Source: Geobacteraceae bacterium
GTDB taxonomy: Bacteria > Desulfobacterota > Desulfuromonadia > Geobacterales > Geobacteraceae
Assembly: GCA_029975275.1 (NCBI GenBank)
Contig: JARKPN010000082.1
Coordinates: forward strand, 87,332-151,331
Direction of reading: 5' to 3'
DNA: 64,000 nucleotides
Below the pieces are notes generated by a model. The model had not been told where the DNA came from and made no database searches. It saw nothing but the letters and a program-made list of their open reading frames with translations. Numbering within the stretch: position 1 is the first letter of the stretch; each line of letters starts with the position of its first letter. Shown here in pieces: positions 26,703-37,748 of this stretch. The position numbers were made by a program, and so were the translations under genes.

Positions 26703-27944
26703 TCAGGAGAGGAGATGGATGAACAGTCCGCTTCGGAGCTTCGGCTCGAACCAGGTCGATTTCGGCGGCATGATCTTGCCCGCGTCCGCCAGCGACATCA
26801 ACTCTTCGATGGATGTCGGATAGAGCGAAAATGCCACCTGGAACTCGTCGCTGTCCACCAGTCTCACCAGTTCCTCCGTACCCCGGCTTCCTCCGACGAA
26901 ATGAATGCGCTGATCGGTGCGCGGGTTGCGCACCCCGAGGATCGGGCCGAGCACGTGATCCTGAAGGATGGAGACGTCCAGCCGCCCCACTGCGTCGTTC
27001 TCGTCCACCGCCGGCTTCCTTGCCGTGAGTTCGTACCATTTCCCCTTGAGATACATGCCGAAGTCGTGTCTGCGCGAAGGAACGACCTGGCCCTCCCGGG
27101 GAGTGATGTCGAATCTCCTGCCCACCAGGTTGATGAACTCGGCGATGCTGTGGCCGTTCAGGTCCCTGACCGCCCGGTTGTAAGCCATGACGTTCATCTC
27201 GTGATCCGGAAAGATCACCGTCAGAAAGAAATTGTACTCCTCCATCCCGGTGTGGCCCGGATTGGAGCCCTTGCGCGCTTCGCGGACCCTGCTGGCCGCC
27301 GCGCTCCGGTGGTGTCCGTCCGCCACGTACAAGGTATCTATGACGGCGAATTCCTTGCTGAGTCTCAGGATGACGTCCCGGTCGGTTACCGCCCATACCG
27401 TATGGCCGATGGAGTCGTCCGTGGTGAAGTCGTAGAGGGGCTCACCCTCGGTCAGACATGCGATCAGACTGTTTATCGACGGCCGGTTCCTGTAGACATA
27501 AAATACCGGCTCGTCGTTTGCATCCAGATAGTCAATGTGCCTGACACGGTCCTCTTCCTTGTCCGCACGGGTATGCTCGTGCTTCCTGATGACGCCTCCC
27601 TGGTAATCGTCAACGCTGGCGCAGGCCACCAGGCCGGTCTGGACCACGGTGCCCATCTTCTGCCGGTATATGTAATAGTTGTCCTGTCCGTCACAGACAA
27701 GGGTCCCTTCCGCCACGAAGCGGTCCAGGTTCTCCCGCCCTTTCCGGTAAACCTGTTCATCGTGGGGATCCAGATCAGCCGGGAGGTCTATCTCCGGACG
27801 CGATACACGAAGAAAACTGAACGGGTTCCCCTCGGCCATGGCGCGCGCCTCGGCCGTATTCATGACATCGTAGGGGGGCGCGGCCACCTCCCTCACATGC
27901 CGTTTCACAGGGCGAAGCGCCCTGAAAGGTTTTATCAGTGCCAT
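26703..27944 (-). CDS. DUF1015 family protein
   Basis: The 413-residue product begins KPFRALRPVKRHVREVAAPPYDVM, with VADGHHRSAAASR at about 220 and MVVIFPDHEMNVMAYNRAV-like text (VIFPDHEMNVMAYNR) at about 265. It ends PPKSTWFEPKLRSGLFIHLL. These are the hallmarks of DUF1015, a widespread bacterial and archaeal family of unknown biochemical role, often called conserved hypothetical. It is the last gene of the pgpH-ybeY-lnt-prfB operon, 31 bases after the SPOR-NlpC/P60 gene. Confidence 0.88.
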   Translation of the reverse strand: MALIKPFRALRPVKRHVREVAAPPYDVMNTAEARAMAEGNPFSFLRVSRPEIDLPADLDPHDEQVYRKGRENLDRFVAEGTLVCDGQDNYYIYRQKMGTVVQTGLVACASVDDYQGGVIRKHEHTRADKEEDRVRHIDYLDANDEPVFYVYRNRPSINSLIACLTEGEPLYDFTTDDSIGHTVWAVTDRDVILRLSKEFAVIDTLYVADGHHRSAAASRVREARKGSNPGHTGMEEYNFFLTVIFPDHEMNVMAYNRAVRDLNGHSIAEFINLVGRRFDITPREGQVVPSRRHDFGMYLKGKWYELTARKPAVDENDAVGRLDVSILQDHVLGPILGVRNPRTDQRIHFVGGSRGTEELVRLVDSDEFQVAFSLYPTSIEELMSLADAGKIMPPKSTWFEPKLRSGLFIHLLS

Positions 27945-27975
27945 GTTTCCCTTTCCGCTTATGTTTTAATTGTCT

Positions 27976-28740
27976 CTACAGATACCTTCTCGCTCCGACG
28001 AACTTCTTGCCGTAGCCGCCGTCGAGAGGTGAAATCTTGATCTCCTCCCCCCGCCTGGGCGCATGGACGAACCTGTTGTTACCCACGTAGATGCCCACGT
28101 GGGTTATCTTCTGCTCGGAAGTTCCGAAAAAGACCAGATCGCCGTCCGCAAGTTCGCCAATGGAAACCCCCTGGCCCACCCGGTACTGTTCTGCCGAGGT
28201 TCTCGGGATATTGACCCCGCAGAGATTGTAGACCGCTCTCACGAACCCGCTGCAGTCCATGCCGTCAACCACGGTGTTCCCGCCCCAGAGATAGGGAATG
28301 CCGATGAACCGTTCGGCGGTCCGGGCCGCAATGAACCCCATGTCTCCCCGGCTGGGCTTTCCGGCCGGTTTTTCGGGCCGTTGCGGGGTTGCCGGTTCCT
28401 GGGCCACAGCCAGCGGAGCCTTAAGGGGAGGGGCAATGAAAAACGAATCGATTCCGTGCCTGGCCGCGATCTTCCTGGCCGCCTCCTGCGCCGCCCTGCG
28501 CGTGGGGTAATCTCCGAACCTGACGGCAAAAAAGCCGTTTTCCCTCCGAAAAAAGAACGCGTCCAGTCCCTGGTTCTGCAGAAGCGTGGTGAGCCGTTCG
28601 GCGTTTTTCACGTCGGAGAAGGCCCCCACCTGGATGGAATAGCCGAGCTTGGTGATACCGGCGGCGGACGGAGCGGCGCGGCCGCTGCCGACCGTCGACA
28701 ATATAAGCAGAAGGGAAAGGATGCCGATTCTCAGCTTCAT
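27976..28740 (-). CDS. Periplasmic SPOR + NlpC/P60 (C40) peptidoglycan endopeptidase
   Basis: The 254-residue product has a signal peptide (ILSLLLILSTVGSGRAAPS), a SPOR domain at about 32-105 (YSIQVGAFSDVKNAERL) and an NlpC/P60 domain at about 133-254. Catalytic Cys lies in MDCSGFVRAVY, His in ITHVGIYVGNN, and the third polar residue is His in RFVHAPR. SPOR binds denuded septal glycan, so the enzyme probably cuts peptide crosslinks at the division site. It shares a 4-base ATGA overlap with prfB. Confidence 0.88.
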   Translation of the reverse strand: MKLRIGILSLLLILSTVGSGRAAPSAAGITKLGYSIQVGAFSDVKNAERLTTLLQNQGLDAFFFRRENGFFAVRFGDYPTRRAAQEAARKIAARHGIDSFFIAPPLKAPLAVAQEPATPQRPEKPAGKPSRGDMGFIAARTAERFIGIPYLWGGNTVVDGMDCSGFVRAVYNLCGVNIPRTSAEQYRVGQGVSIGELADGDLVFFGTSEQKITHVGIYVGNNRFVHAPRRGEEIKISPLDGGYGKKFVGARRYL

Positions 28741-29859
28741 GACGGTGCATTCTCCTGATCGTATCTTCTGACGCCCATGAGGAAGGCGACGATGAACTGC
28801 TCCAGTTCACCGTCCAGGACCGCGTCGGTGTTGCCGGTCTCGACCCCGGTCCGCAGGTCTTTCACCATCCGGTAGGGGTGAAGGACATAGGAGCGGATCT
28901 GGCTTCCCCAGCCGATGTCCTTCTTCTCGCCGCCCAGTTCCGCGGCCCGGGCCGCCCGCTCCTCCAGCTCCCGCTCGTACAGCTTGGCCCGCAGCATCCT
29001 CATGGCCGTGGCCTTGTTCATGTGCTGGCTCCGCTCGTTCTGGCAGGCAGCCACGATCCCGGTCGGAATATGGGTGATCCTGACCGCCGAATCGGTGACG
29101 TTGACGTGCTGTCCCCCGGCCCCGCCGGAGCGGTACGTATCGATGCGGAGATCAGAGTCTGCTATCTTGACATCGATGTCGTCCTCTATCTCGGGGAACA
29201 CGAAAACCGAGGCAAACGAAGTGTGGCGGCGGGCGTTGTTGTCGAAGGGGGAGATGCGCACCAGACGGTGGATTCCGGCCTCGGCCTTCATGTAGCCGTA
29301 GCTGAACTCCCCATCGATGGTGAAGGTGGCGTTCTTGATCCCTGCCTCGTCGCCGGCCTGCAGCTCGGTGATGTCGGCCTTCCACCCCTTTTTTTCACAG
29401 TAGCGGAGGTACATCCTGAGGAGCATCTCGGCCCAGTCCTGGGCCTCGGTGCCGCCCGCCCCGGCGTTGATGGAAACGAAGCACGAGTTCCTGTCGTGGG
29501 GTCCGGAGAGCATCCTGCGGAATTCGGCCTGGCTGACGCCCTCCTCAAGGGTGTCGTTCAAAGCCTTCACCTCCTGCAGGGTCGCCTCGTCCTGGGCCTC
29601 GCTCCCCAGCTCTATGAGCACCTTCACGTCGTCCAGCAGCCGCCGGAGCCGCTCCCATCCTTCGACGGTCTTCTCCAGCGAGGTCCGTTCCCGCAGCAGC
29701 TTCTGGGACGCCTCGGCGTCGTCCCAGAATCCGGGAGAGGCGATACGCGCCTCCATCTCCATGATGTCTTCCCTTTTGCGGTCTATGTCAAAGAGACCCC
29801 CGGAGCGAGGTGATGCGTTCTTCCAGGTTGTCGGCCCGCGCGATTTCTTCTCGGTACAT
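28737..29859 (-). CDS. prfB: Peptide chain release factor 2 (programmed +1 frameshift)
   Basis: RF2 reads UAA and UGA stop codons. The ATG at 29859 (AGGAG ten bases before) opens a 23-codon frame ending in TGA at 29788-29790. A +1 shift at CTT-TGA-C then continues DIDRKREDIMEMEAR to the stop at 28737, giving 373 residues. The second part carries SPF (RISPFDNNARRH), the RF2 stop-reading tripeptide, and GGQ (GGAGGQHVNV) for peptidyl hydrolysis. The product of the second frame alone would lack the N-terminal helices. RF2 level is autoregulated by this frameshift. Confidence 0.95.
29786..29800 (-). promoter_or_regulatory. prfB programmed +1 frameshift site
   Basis: On the minus strand a GGGGG run lies three bases before CTT TGA C. 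This is the conserved slippery-Leu/UGA context of bacterial prfB, with an internal Shine-Dalgarno-like purine run just upstream. Slow termination at UGA when RF2 is scarce promotes the shift. Confidence 0.92.
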
Positions 29860-29888
29860 ATATGTTAATCTCCTATTGTTTCTTGGTG

Positions 29889-31454
29889 CTAGGATCCCGG
29901 TTTCTTTTTCTTCCAGAAACCCGCAACGGTAATGACCGTAGAGGCCGCGAGGCAGAGCATGGCGAACAGGTCCCCGAAGCGGGTATAGAGGGTCCCACCC
30001 TGCCCCGGCCGCACCACTCCGTTCAGGTACGCCTCCTGGAACAGGCCGGTACGCTGGGTGATGCGTCCGTTCCTGTCGATTATGGCGGTTATGCCGGTGT
30101 TGGCCGCCCTGACCAGGGAAACCCGGTTCTCCACGGCCCTCAGTACCGCCATGGACAGGTGCTGGTACGGGGCCGACGACCTGCCGTACCAGGCGTCGTT
30201 GGTGATATTAACGAGTATTCCGGCCCCTTCGCGCACATAGCGACGCGAGATCTCCGGAAAGATCCCCTCGAAACAGACCAGGACCCCCAGCTTCCCTTTG
30301 GCGGTTTCGAGCGGGGTAATGGAGTCGCCGGGCGAGAAATCCCCCACCCCGACCACCAGCTTGCGCACGAACGGCAGGAGTTTCGCCAGGGGGACGTACT
30401 CACCGAAGGGGACCAGGTGCACCTTGTCGCTGCGGCCCAAAACATCTCCCTGCGGAGACACCAGGAAGGCGCTGTTGAAATATCTCCTCCGTCCTCCCGC
30501 GTCGTCATAGGCCGGGCTGCCGAGCAGCAGGGCGCTCCCTATCCCCCGTGCCAGGGACCTGATGCGGAAGGACTCCGGGCTTTCCTCCTGGAAGAAGAAG
30601 GGAGCCGCGCTCTCCGGCCACACCACCAGGTCCGTCCCGGTCGCGGCGGCCTGCCTGGTGAGGCGCTGGTAGATGGTGATGGTAGCCTCCATGAAGGCCG
30701 GATCCCACTTGATCCCCTGGTCGATGTTCCCCTGGATCAGGGATACCCTCACGGGCTCGCCGGTTTCGGGCCCCCGCATCCTGGCAAATCCGTACGCCAG
30801 AACCGCCGCCAGCAGAAGGATGAGGACCGCCGCGCTCCGAAGCGCATAGGCGCTCTCCCGCCCCTTCCTGGCGAACCTCTTGAGCAGGAGGTAGACCACC
30901 ACGTTGGCCAGGGCGATGAGGAAGCTTATCCCGTAAACCCCGGTCAGGTCGGCAAACTGGATGAGCGGCAGGATACGGTACTGGGAATAACCGAGGCTGG
31001 CCCAGGGAAAACCGGTCAGGAGGAACGAGCGGAGGTATTCCAGGCCGACCCAGAGAAACGGAAACGACAGAACAACCGGAATCCCTTTCTCATCGGCCCG
31101 GCGCACCAGGTAGCAGAGGACCGAGAAAAACGCCGCCAGGTACCCGACAAGTATGAGGTAGACCAGGATGCTGACCGGGAGCGGAAGCTTGCCGTAGGTG
31201 GTGACCACGATGTTGATCCAGTAGAGGATCCCCGCGTACGCCACCATGCCGGCTACGAAACCGAGTCGTGCGGCCTTTTTTGCGCTCTTCTGTCCGCAGG
31301 CCAGCAAAAGCGGGACGAACGCTATCCAGGCAAGGAACGACAGTTCCACCTTCGGAAAGGAGAGCGCAAGCAATACTCCCGAAACCGCCGCCAGCAGGTA
31401 GTCGCGGCGCGTCACCGAACCGAAGCCCGGCATCCTGAACCGTGAATAGTCCAC
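29889..31454 (-). CDS. lnt: Apolipoprotein N-acyltransferase
   Basis: Lnt adds the third acyl chain to outer-membrane lipoproteins. The 521-residue protein has about eight membrane segments, then a periplasmic nitrilase domain. The catalytic Glu lies in [16 protein letters not shown], Lys in the WPESAAPFF to [13 protein letters not shown] region, and Cys in [13 protein letters not shown]. The start is GTG in a TAGTG overlap with the CorC-like stop. It pairs functionally with the LolCD genes elsewhere in the window. Confidence 0.93.
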   Translation of the reverse strand: MDYSRFRMPGFGSVTRRDYLLAAVSGVLLALSFPKVELSFLAWIAFVPLLLACGQKSAKKAARLGFVAGMVAYAGILYWINIVVTTYGKLPLPVSILVYLILVGYLAAFFSVLCYLVRRADEKGIPVVLSFPFLWVGLEYLRSFLLTGFPWASLGYSQYRILPLIQFADLTGVYGISFLIALANVVVYLLLKRFARKGRESAYALRSAAVLILLLAAVLAYGFARMRGPETGEPVRVSLIQGNIDQGIKWDPAFMEATITIYQRLTRQAAATGTDLVVWPESAAPFFFQEESPESFRIRSLARGIGSALLLGSPAYDDAGGRRRYFNSAFLVSPQGDVLGRSDKVHLVPFGEYVPLAKLLPFVRKLVVGVGDFSPGDSITPLETAKGKLGVLVCFEGIFPEISRRYVREGAGILVNITNDAWYGRSSAPYQHLSMAVLRAVENRVSLVRAANTGITAIIDRNGRITQRTGLFQEAYLNGVVRPGQGGTLYTRFGDLFAMLCLAASTVITVAGFWKKKKPGS

Positions 31455-32311
31455 TATTCCTCTGCCCCTTCCTCAATCTTGGCGCATCGCGCGATCCTTA
31501 CGCTCCGGATCTTCCGTTCGTCGGCGTCCAGAATGGTCATGTGCAGTTCGTCCGTGGCGATCTCCTCCCCGGCACGGGGAATCCTTCCGGTCAGGTGAAA
31601 AATGAGGCCGCCGACCGTATCGAACATGTCCCGCTCCACCTCGATCCCGAAATGCTCCTCCAGTTCCTCCACCGGAAGCCTGGCGTCCACCACCACCGAG
31701 CCGTCGGGCTGGGGGACCAGCCATTCCTCCTCCAGGTCGTACTCGTCCTGGATGTCTCCCACGATCTGTTCCAGCAGGTCCTCGATGGTGACCAGTCCCG
31801 ACGTGCCGCCGTACTCGTCGACGACGATGGCCATGTGCACCTTTTTGCGCCTGAACTCCTGGAGGAGCTCCTCCAGGTTCTTGGTCTCGGGGATATAGTA
31901 GGGAACGCGCAGCGTCTTGCGGAGGTCAAAGGACAAGGCGTCCGTTCCCCAGTATTTCAGCAGGTCCTTGGCATAAAGGAGCCCTATGATATTGTCCGCG
32001 GTCCCCTCATACACCGGAAGACGCGAATGCCCGCAGGCGATTATCTTCGCAACCGCGTCATGGATGTCGTCGCTGCTGTCGATGCAGGCCATGTCGGTCC
32101 TGGGAACCATGATCTCCCGCACGATGGAATCGCGCAGGTTAAAAATGGACCGTATCATCTCGTTTTCCCGAGGGTTTATGAGTCCTTCCTCTTCCCCGGC
32201 GGTAATGATTTCCTGGATTTCCTCTTCGGTCACCTTCCTTCGTCCGGAAAGAAACCTCCCCAGGATGTCCCTAATACCGGAAATTTTCCTACTGCCCGGG
32301 CCATCTTCCAA
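31454..32311 (-). CDS. CorC/HlyC family CBS-domain protein
   Basis: The product is about 285 residues. Two CBS repeats ([24 protein letters not shown] and [40 protein letters not shown]) are followed by the CorC_HlyC small domain ([30 protein letters not shown]). No membrane domain is present, like CorC/YbeX. In many proteobacteria it sits between ybeY and lnt, as here. Members are linked to Mg/Co resistance and ribosome maintenance. Ribosome-site spacing (GGAGG ten bases upstream) favours TTG at 32311 over TTG at 32320. Confidence 0.9.
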   Translation of the reverse strand: MEDGPGSRKISGIRDILGRFLSGRRKVTEEEIQEIITAGEEEGLINPRENEMIRSIFNLRDSIVREIMVPRTDMACIDSSDDIHDAVAKIIACGHSRLPVYEGTADNIIGLLYAKDLLKYWGTDALSFDLRKTLRVPYYIPETKNLEELLQEFRRKKVHMAIVVDEYGGTSGLVTIEDLLEQIVGDIQDEYDLEEEWLVPQPDGSVVVDARLPVEELEEHFGIEVERDMFDTVGGLIFHLTGRIPRAGEEIATDELHMTILDADERKIRSVRIARCAKIEEGAEE

Positions 32312-32356
32312 TTGAAACAAACCTCCGTTGCCGCGTCAGCGCGCTGCAGATGGTAA

Positions 32357-33109
32357 TTAGTTGAACTTATTAAATAAAATAAGCACCCCAAAGGTAAAAG
32401 TAACCCCGACCAGGGCGCCGGCCACCACCTCACGGAACGCATGCAGGCGCAATGCGATCCGGGAGCCGCTTACCATGAACGCCAGCACCAGCGTCAGGAT
32501 GGAGCTTATGGGGTCTCCGGTGGAGAACGAAACCAGCGTTGCGATGGAAAACGCAACGGCCGCGTGACCGCTGACGGCCCCCCCCTCAAGGGGGGTCCCC
32601 TTTCCGCCCCATGCCTTCAGGATCACCACGACTATCATGACGCCCAATATGGCGACAAGTGTCGCCATCTCCGCAGGGGTTCCGATCACTGCCAGCATCT
32701 CCTTGTACAGGGGGAAAATATACCGCGCGAGGATCAGGTACCCCATGACGGCCGCTCCGATTGCGGCCGTGAGCACGGCTCCGGCGGCCACGTCCTTTGC
32801 GGCCTTGGCAAGGGGGTGATAATCCGGCGAGATCAGATCCACGCAGATCTCGATGGCGGTGTTGAACAGCTCGGCAAAGAGAACAAAGAAAACGGATATG
32901 GCCAGAAGTGTGAACTCGAGGGTGGACACCCTGAGCAACAGCACGGCCATCAGTACGGCAAACGCCGCCAGGAAATGGTTGCGCATGTGCCGCTGGTTCC
33001 TGGCAGCGTAGAAAATCCCCTCAATGGCGCAGTTGACGGAGTCTATGTATCGTGACGGCTTCACGGAGTTTCCTTGGGACGAGTCCGGGGAGATATTAGA
33101 CGAAGCCAT
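32357..33109 (-). CDS. Fused diacylglycerol/undecaprenol kinase (DgkA-like) and PAP2-like phosphatase
   Basis: The product is about 250 residues. The N-terminal half is DgkA-like: CAIEGIFYAARNQRHMRNH, FAELFNTAIEICVDL and HPLAKAAKDVAAGAVL, with three membrane helices. The C-terminal half is PAP2-like: WGGKGTPLEGGAVSGHAA with the SGH motif and SRIALRLHAFREVVAGALVG with the final His. A kinase and a phosphatase for a lipid such as undecaprenol or diacylglycerol in one chain could recycle the carrier. The first 64 residues of the longest frame overlap ybeY and look non-protein, so ATG at 33109 is chosen. It overlaps ybeY by 14 bases. Confidence 0.85.
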   Translation of the reverse strand: MASSNISPDSSQGNSVKPSRYIDSVNCAIEGIFYAARNQRHMRNHFLAAFAVLMAVLLLRVSTLEFTLLAISVFFVLFAELFNTAIEICVDLISPDYHPLAKAAKDVAAGAVLTAAIGAAVMGYLILARYIFPLYKEMLAVIGTPAEMATLVAILGVMIVVVILKAWGGKGTPLEGGAVSGHAAVAFSIATLVSFSTGDPISSILTLVLAFMVSGSRIALRLHAFREVVAGALVGVTFTFGVLILFNKFN

Positions 33110-33548
33110 CTCGTTTGAGAAGCGCCAGCACGTGCCGCTGCTTCCTCCCCATGCGCCTGGCCTCGACCTCGCCCGACCTCTCGTGATCGTAACCGGCCAG
33201 GTGGAGTATGCCGTGGACAAGGAGAAAACCGAGCTTTTCGTCGAACGCGAGGCCCTCCTCCCGTGCCTCCCGGTCAACGGTGTCCGCGGAAACGACCACA
33301 TCGCCCAGGAGCTGCGGGTTCAGGCCCGGGAAATCGCCCTCCGACATGGAGAACGAAAGGACGTTGGTGGCACGGTCAACCCCGCGGTACTCCCGGTTCA
33401 GCCGCCGCATGGTCCTGTCGCCCACTATGGTGACCGACAGCTCGCTATCGGTGAATCCCAAGACGTTTAAGGTCTTCTCCGCCAGACTTCTTACCTTCTT
33501 CGCCTCTATGGGATACCGTTTTTGCCTGTTCCCTATCACTATCCTCAA
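33096..33548 (-). CDS. ybeY: Endoribonuclease YbeY
   Basis: The 150-residue metalloprotein carries LVHGILHLAGYDHERSGE, the zinc-binding H-x3-H-x5-H motif of YbeY, and YRGVDRATNVLSFSM earlier in the chain. YbeY acts in 16S rRNA 3' maturation and ribosome quality control. The start is TTG with an AAGGA site nine bases upstream. Because the N-terminal beta strand (RIVIGNRQKRY) is needed, the gene truly overlaps the pgpH-like gene by 104 bases in another frame. Confidence 0.93.
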   Translation of the reverse strand: MRIVIGNRQKRYPIEAKKVRSLAEKTLNVLGFTDSELSVTIVGDRTMRRLNREYRGVDRATNVLSFSMSEGDFPGLNPQLLGDVVVSADTVDREAREEGLAFDEKLGFLLVHGILHLAGYDHERSGEVEARRMGRKQRHVLALLKRDGFV

Positions 33549-35844
33549 CGGCTTTTTTCCTTCCGTTCACCTTGAAGGCCGGCTCCGGATAGTCGATCCG
33601 GTGGTGATAGATACCGGCCAGTATCCTGTTGAAGCTCTTGGCGATATCGTGGAGGTTCTTCAGGGTGAGTTCGCATTCCTCCAGCTGACCGTCGATGAAT
33701 ATGTTGTTGATGATCTTCTGGACCATTCCCTGGATCCGCGCCGGGGTCGGGTCCGTCAGGGTCTTCGAGGCGGCCTCCACGCAGTCGGCCAGCATCACCA
33801 GACCTGCCTCCCTGGTCTGGGGCTTGGGTCCGGGATAGCGGAAATCCCGTTCATCCACGTTCCGGGCCTCCTGATCGTCCCCCCCCTTGGCCTTCTGGTA
33901 GAAGTAGGAGATCAGGGAGGTGCCGTGGTGCTGACGGATGATGTCGATGATGGGAAGCCCCAGCCGCTTGTCCCGGGCCAGTTCGACCCCTTCCTTGACG
34001 TGCGAGATCAGGATGAGCGCGCTCATGCTGGGAGACAGCTTGTCGTGCCGGTTCTCCCCTCCGATCATGTTCTCTATGAAGTAAAGGGGCTTGCTGATCT
34101 TGCCGATGTCGTGGTAATAGGCGGCTACCCTGGCCAGGAGCGGGTTGGCGTGGATGGCCTCCGCCGCCGCCTCCACCATGGTTCCCACCAGGACGCTGTG
34201 GTGGTAGGTGCCCGGAGCACGGATCATCAGCTCGCGGAGAACCGGCGAATTGAGGCTGGCCAGCTCCAGGAGCTTGATGTCGGTGGTATATTGGAAAACG
34301 TTCTCGATGACCGGCACGGTACCGGCGACGATAACCGCGTTGATCAGCCCCCCCACCAGGGCAAACATAATAATATAAAGAGATTGCGAGGTAAAGAGAT
34401 TATCCGTGAGTATCTGGAACGGCAGCGCCATGGCCAGGTTGACCACGCTGACCTTCAGGCCGGCGGTGTAGATGGTGCCGCGGTACTGGCACTGCCGGAC
34501 GCCGTGGGCGCCGATGATCCCGCCGAGCAGGGCGTAGACCACCACGAACAGGCTGTTGTTGAACAGGATTCCCAGCAGGGACGCGTAGACCGCGCAGTAG
34601 ACCAGTGCCACCTCGGAGTTGAGGATGATCCTCACCAGCATGACCGCGGCGGCGAACGGGAACAGGTAGAAATAGTCGTCGGTGCCTATCCGCGGCAGAA
34701 AGATCCCCATGGCCGAGGAGAGTATGTGCGCGGCCTTAAGCAGGAGGAAAAAACCGATGGTCAGGAACGCCAGCAGCAGGAGATCCTTGCTCGTGGGATT
34801 GAATTTGCGGATATTCTTCCTGCCGAACCGATAGGGAAAATAAAACAGCACCAGGATCAGTCCGAATATCCCGAGGCCCATGAGGAACCGGTTAACGCCG
34901 CGATCCACCTCGAACACCCGGTTCAGCTTGAGGGCCTGTTCTTCGCTGATGCGCTCGCCTTCGCGGACGATCATCTCGCCCCGCTTGATCTGATAGACCA
35001 CCGGACGGATGGAGTTTCGCGCCTCGACCCGTTTCGCGTCGGTGGCGGCCTGATTCATGACCAGATTCGGCTGCAGCGACCTGACCAGCAAGCCCTTCAG
35101 GATCTCGCCGTCTTTCCGGGACACACCCGGGACACGCATGCGACCGGCCACCTTTCCGGCCTCTTGCAGATCGATGACCGTTATGGCTGCATCGCCGGCC
35201 CCCATCAGCCGGCCGGAACCGCTTTCAGACAGAATGACGCCGTGGCGCCGATCGGTCACGAAGGCCGCCCGGTCCCGGACGACCTTGTTCTCGTAAATCC
35301 GGTCGACCGCAAGCCCTATCTCCGCCTGCGCCAGCCGGAAGTTTCTGATCCTCACCAGCGCTCCCAGATCGTCGTCAGTGATCTCAAGGCCAAGGGCGGC
35401 CGAGACCGCTTCGCGCAGGTGCTCGCCACTTCGCTCCCCCCTGCCCCTGGCGTCGATCAACAGCGAAAACGCCTTGGCAAAGGCCGACTTGAGCTCGCTC
35501 CCCTTTTCAGGATGAAAGTTGTAGACATAGGGGGTCGAACGCTCGACTTCGGAACGTTTCTGTTCGGTTTGAACAGGGTCTTCCAGAAGATAGCTGCGGG
35601 TCGCCTTAATGTCGGTTAACGCTATATCCCCTGCGACATAACGCACCACCTGGAAGTGCTGGTTCGGGACAATCAGGAAGGTAAGGATGAGCGCGGTCAG
35701 AAGGAGTAGTACCGTCTGGTTGGTCTTCTCGTTCCTGCCGCCGGAGAACTTTTCCTGAAGGGAGATGAGCATACGCCTGCCGCGTGAAGCGAGCAGGGCC
35801 GCTCTTGTGGTTTCTGTACCACCTTTGATATGGTCGGGGGGCAT
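33445..35844 (-). CDS. 7TM-HD phosphohydrolase (PgpH-like, probable cyclic-di-AMP phosphodiesterase)
   Basis: The 799-residue protein has an N-terminal membrane anchor (TVLLLLTALILTFLIVPNQHF), an extracytoplasmic 7TMR-HDED domain (about 75-315), seven membrane helices (about 325-540) and a cytoplasmic HD domain. The HD motifs are PGTYHHSVLVGTMVEAAAEAI and AAYYHDIGKISKP (His-Asp), at about 580-625. Listeria PgpH with the same layout degrades c-di-AMP; the substrate here is inferred. The first gene of the operon, it reads from a good promoter at 35898-35927 and overlaps ybeY by 104 bases. Confidence 0.88.
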   Translation of the reverse strand: MPPDHIKGGTETTRAALLASRGRRMLISLQEKFSGGRNEKTNQTVLLLLTALILTFLIVPNQHFQVVRYVAGDIALTDIKATRSYLLEDPVQTEQKRSEVERSTPYVYNFHPEKGSELKSAFAKAFSLLIDARGRGERSGEHLREAVSAALGLEITDDDLGALVRIRNFRLAQAEIGLAVDRIYENKVVRDRAAFVTDRRHGVILSESGSGRLMGAGDAAITVIDLQEAGKVAGRMRVPGVSRKDGEILKGLLVRSLQPNLVMNQAATDAKRVEARNSIRPVVYQIKRGEMIVREGERISEEQALKLNRVFEVDRGVNRFLMGLGIFGLILVLFYFPYRFGRKNIRKFNPTSKDLLLLAFLTIGFFLLLKAAHILSSAMGIFLPRIGTDDYFYLFPFAAAVMLVRIILNSEVALVYCAVYASLLGILFNNSLFVVVYALLGGIIGAHGVRQCQYRGTIYTAGLKVSVVNLAMALPFQILTDNLFTSQSLYIIMFALVGGLINAVIVAGTVPVIENVFQYTTDIKLLELASLNSPVLRELMIRAPGTYHHSVLVGTMVEAAAEAIHANPLLARVAAYYHDIGKISKPLYFIENMIGGENRHDKLSPSMSALILISHVKEGVELARDKRLGLPIIDIIRQHHGTSLISYFYQKAKGGDDQEARNVDERDFRYPGPKPQTREAGLVMLADCVEAASKTLTDPTPARIQGMVQKIINNIFIDGQLEECELTLKNLHDIAKSFNRILAGIYHHRIDYPEPAFKVNGRKKAVEDSDREQAKTVSHRGEEGKKSGGEDLKRLGIHR

Positions 35845-35897
35845 ACCCTGTATTGAGACCTCACCGGGTTACCGAAAAGCTGTAAGCAATCGTTCCA

Positions 35898-35927
35898 ACT
35901 ATAATCTTTCTCAGCCTGACATGTCAA
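35898..35927 (-). promoter_or_regulatory. Sigma70-type promoter for the pgpH operon
   Basis: On the minus strand TTGACA (35927-35922) and TATAGT (35903-35898) are separated by 18 bases, 54 bases before the pgpH ATG. It probably drives pgpH through the DUF1015 gene. Confidence 0.65.
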
Positions 35928-36005
35928 CCTAAACCGTTTCCGGCCGTGCCGCCGGAGGGGCAGCGGAACCTGAAGACTTTCCCTTTACGTTAAAATATGC
36001 TATAA

Positions 36006-37340
<1,335 letters not shown>

Positions 37341-37389
37341 ATAGTCTCCAGCCCGGCATACGCGGATCCTCCGGCATTCAAAGAATCTG

Positions 37390-37425
37390 CCGACCTGCCG
37401 GGTTCTCAAAAACCGGGCAGGTCGG
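37390..37425 (+). terminator. Long GC hairpin after eno
   Basis: CCGACCTGCC (37390-37399) pairs perfectly with GGCAGGTCGG (37416-37425) with inner GGTT/AACC pairing. There is no T-run, so it may be an RNA 3' end stabiliser or a Rho-type element preceding the stronger terminator downstream. Confidence 0.5.
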
Positions 37426-37452
37426 TCTGAATGTCCACATGCCGGGACACAG

Positions 37453-37485
37453 GAGGGGCGCGCATTCAACCGCGCCCCTCTTTTT
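37453..37485 (+). terminator. Rho-independent terminator after eno
   Basis: GAGGGGCGCG (37453-37462) and CGCGCCCCTC (37471-37480) form a perfect 10-bp stem with an 8-base loop, followed by TTTTT. Confidence 0.88.
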
Positions 37486-37540
37486 ATATGAATCCTAAAT
37501 CCGCGCCTTCACGCCTTCGCCTGGCACACCTCTTATTTAG

Positions 37541-37748
37541 TTTCCATCCGGAAAGCGTCGCCAGGGGACGGGTCGGAACTTCCCCGAAGCCCCTCGTAAT
37601 CGGTCACCATCCTTAGCCCGGATCAGATACTCTGCCGGCTTCAGGCATTTTCCCGTGAGTCGCCTGATTGCACTCAAGCCGTACGAGAGACTCCGTGAAA
37701 GCCCCGACCCGTCCCTCATAACATGTTTCCAGGGTTTCCGGATGGAAA
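37541..37748. repeat. Repeat element (copy A) with nested terminal inverted repeats
   Basis: The outer ends TTTCCATCCGGAAA (37541-37554) and TTTCCGGATGGAAA (37735-37748) are perfect inverted repeats. The inner GGGACGGGTCGG (37565-37576) and CCGACCCGTCCC (37704-37715) are also perfect. The reverse complement of 37541-37680 matches 45523-45667 over about 140 bases, with shared blocks such as GTGCAATCAGG and AAGGATGGTGACCGATTACG. Open frames inside are not protein-like. It resembles a non-autonomous (MITE-like) element or a structured-RNA repeat. Confidence 0.7.

Noticed and set aside
33208..35619. Plus-strand open frame of about 800 codons
   Set aside because: Antisense to pgpH and ybeY, whose motifs are clear; no family resemblance.
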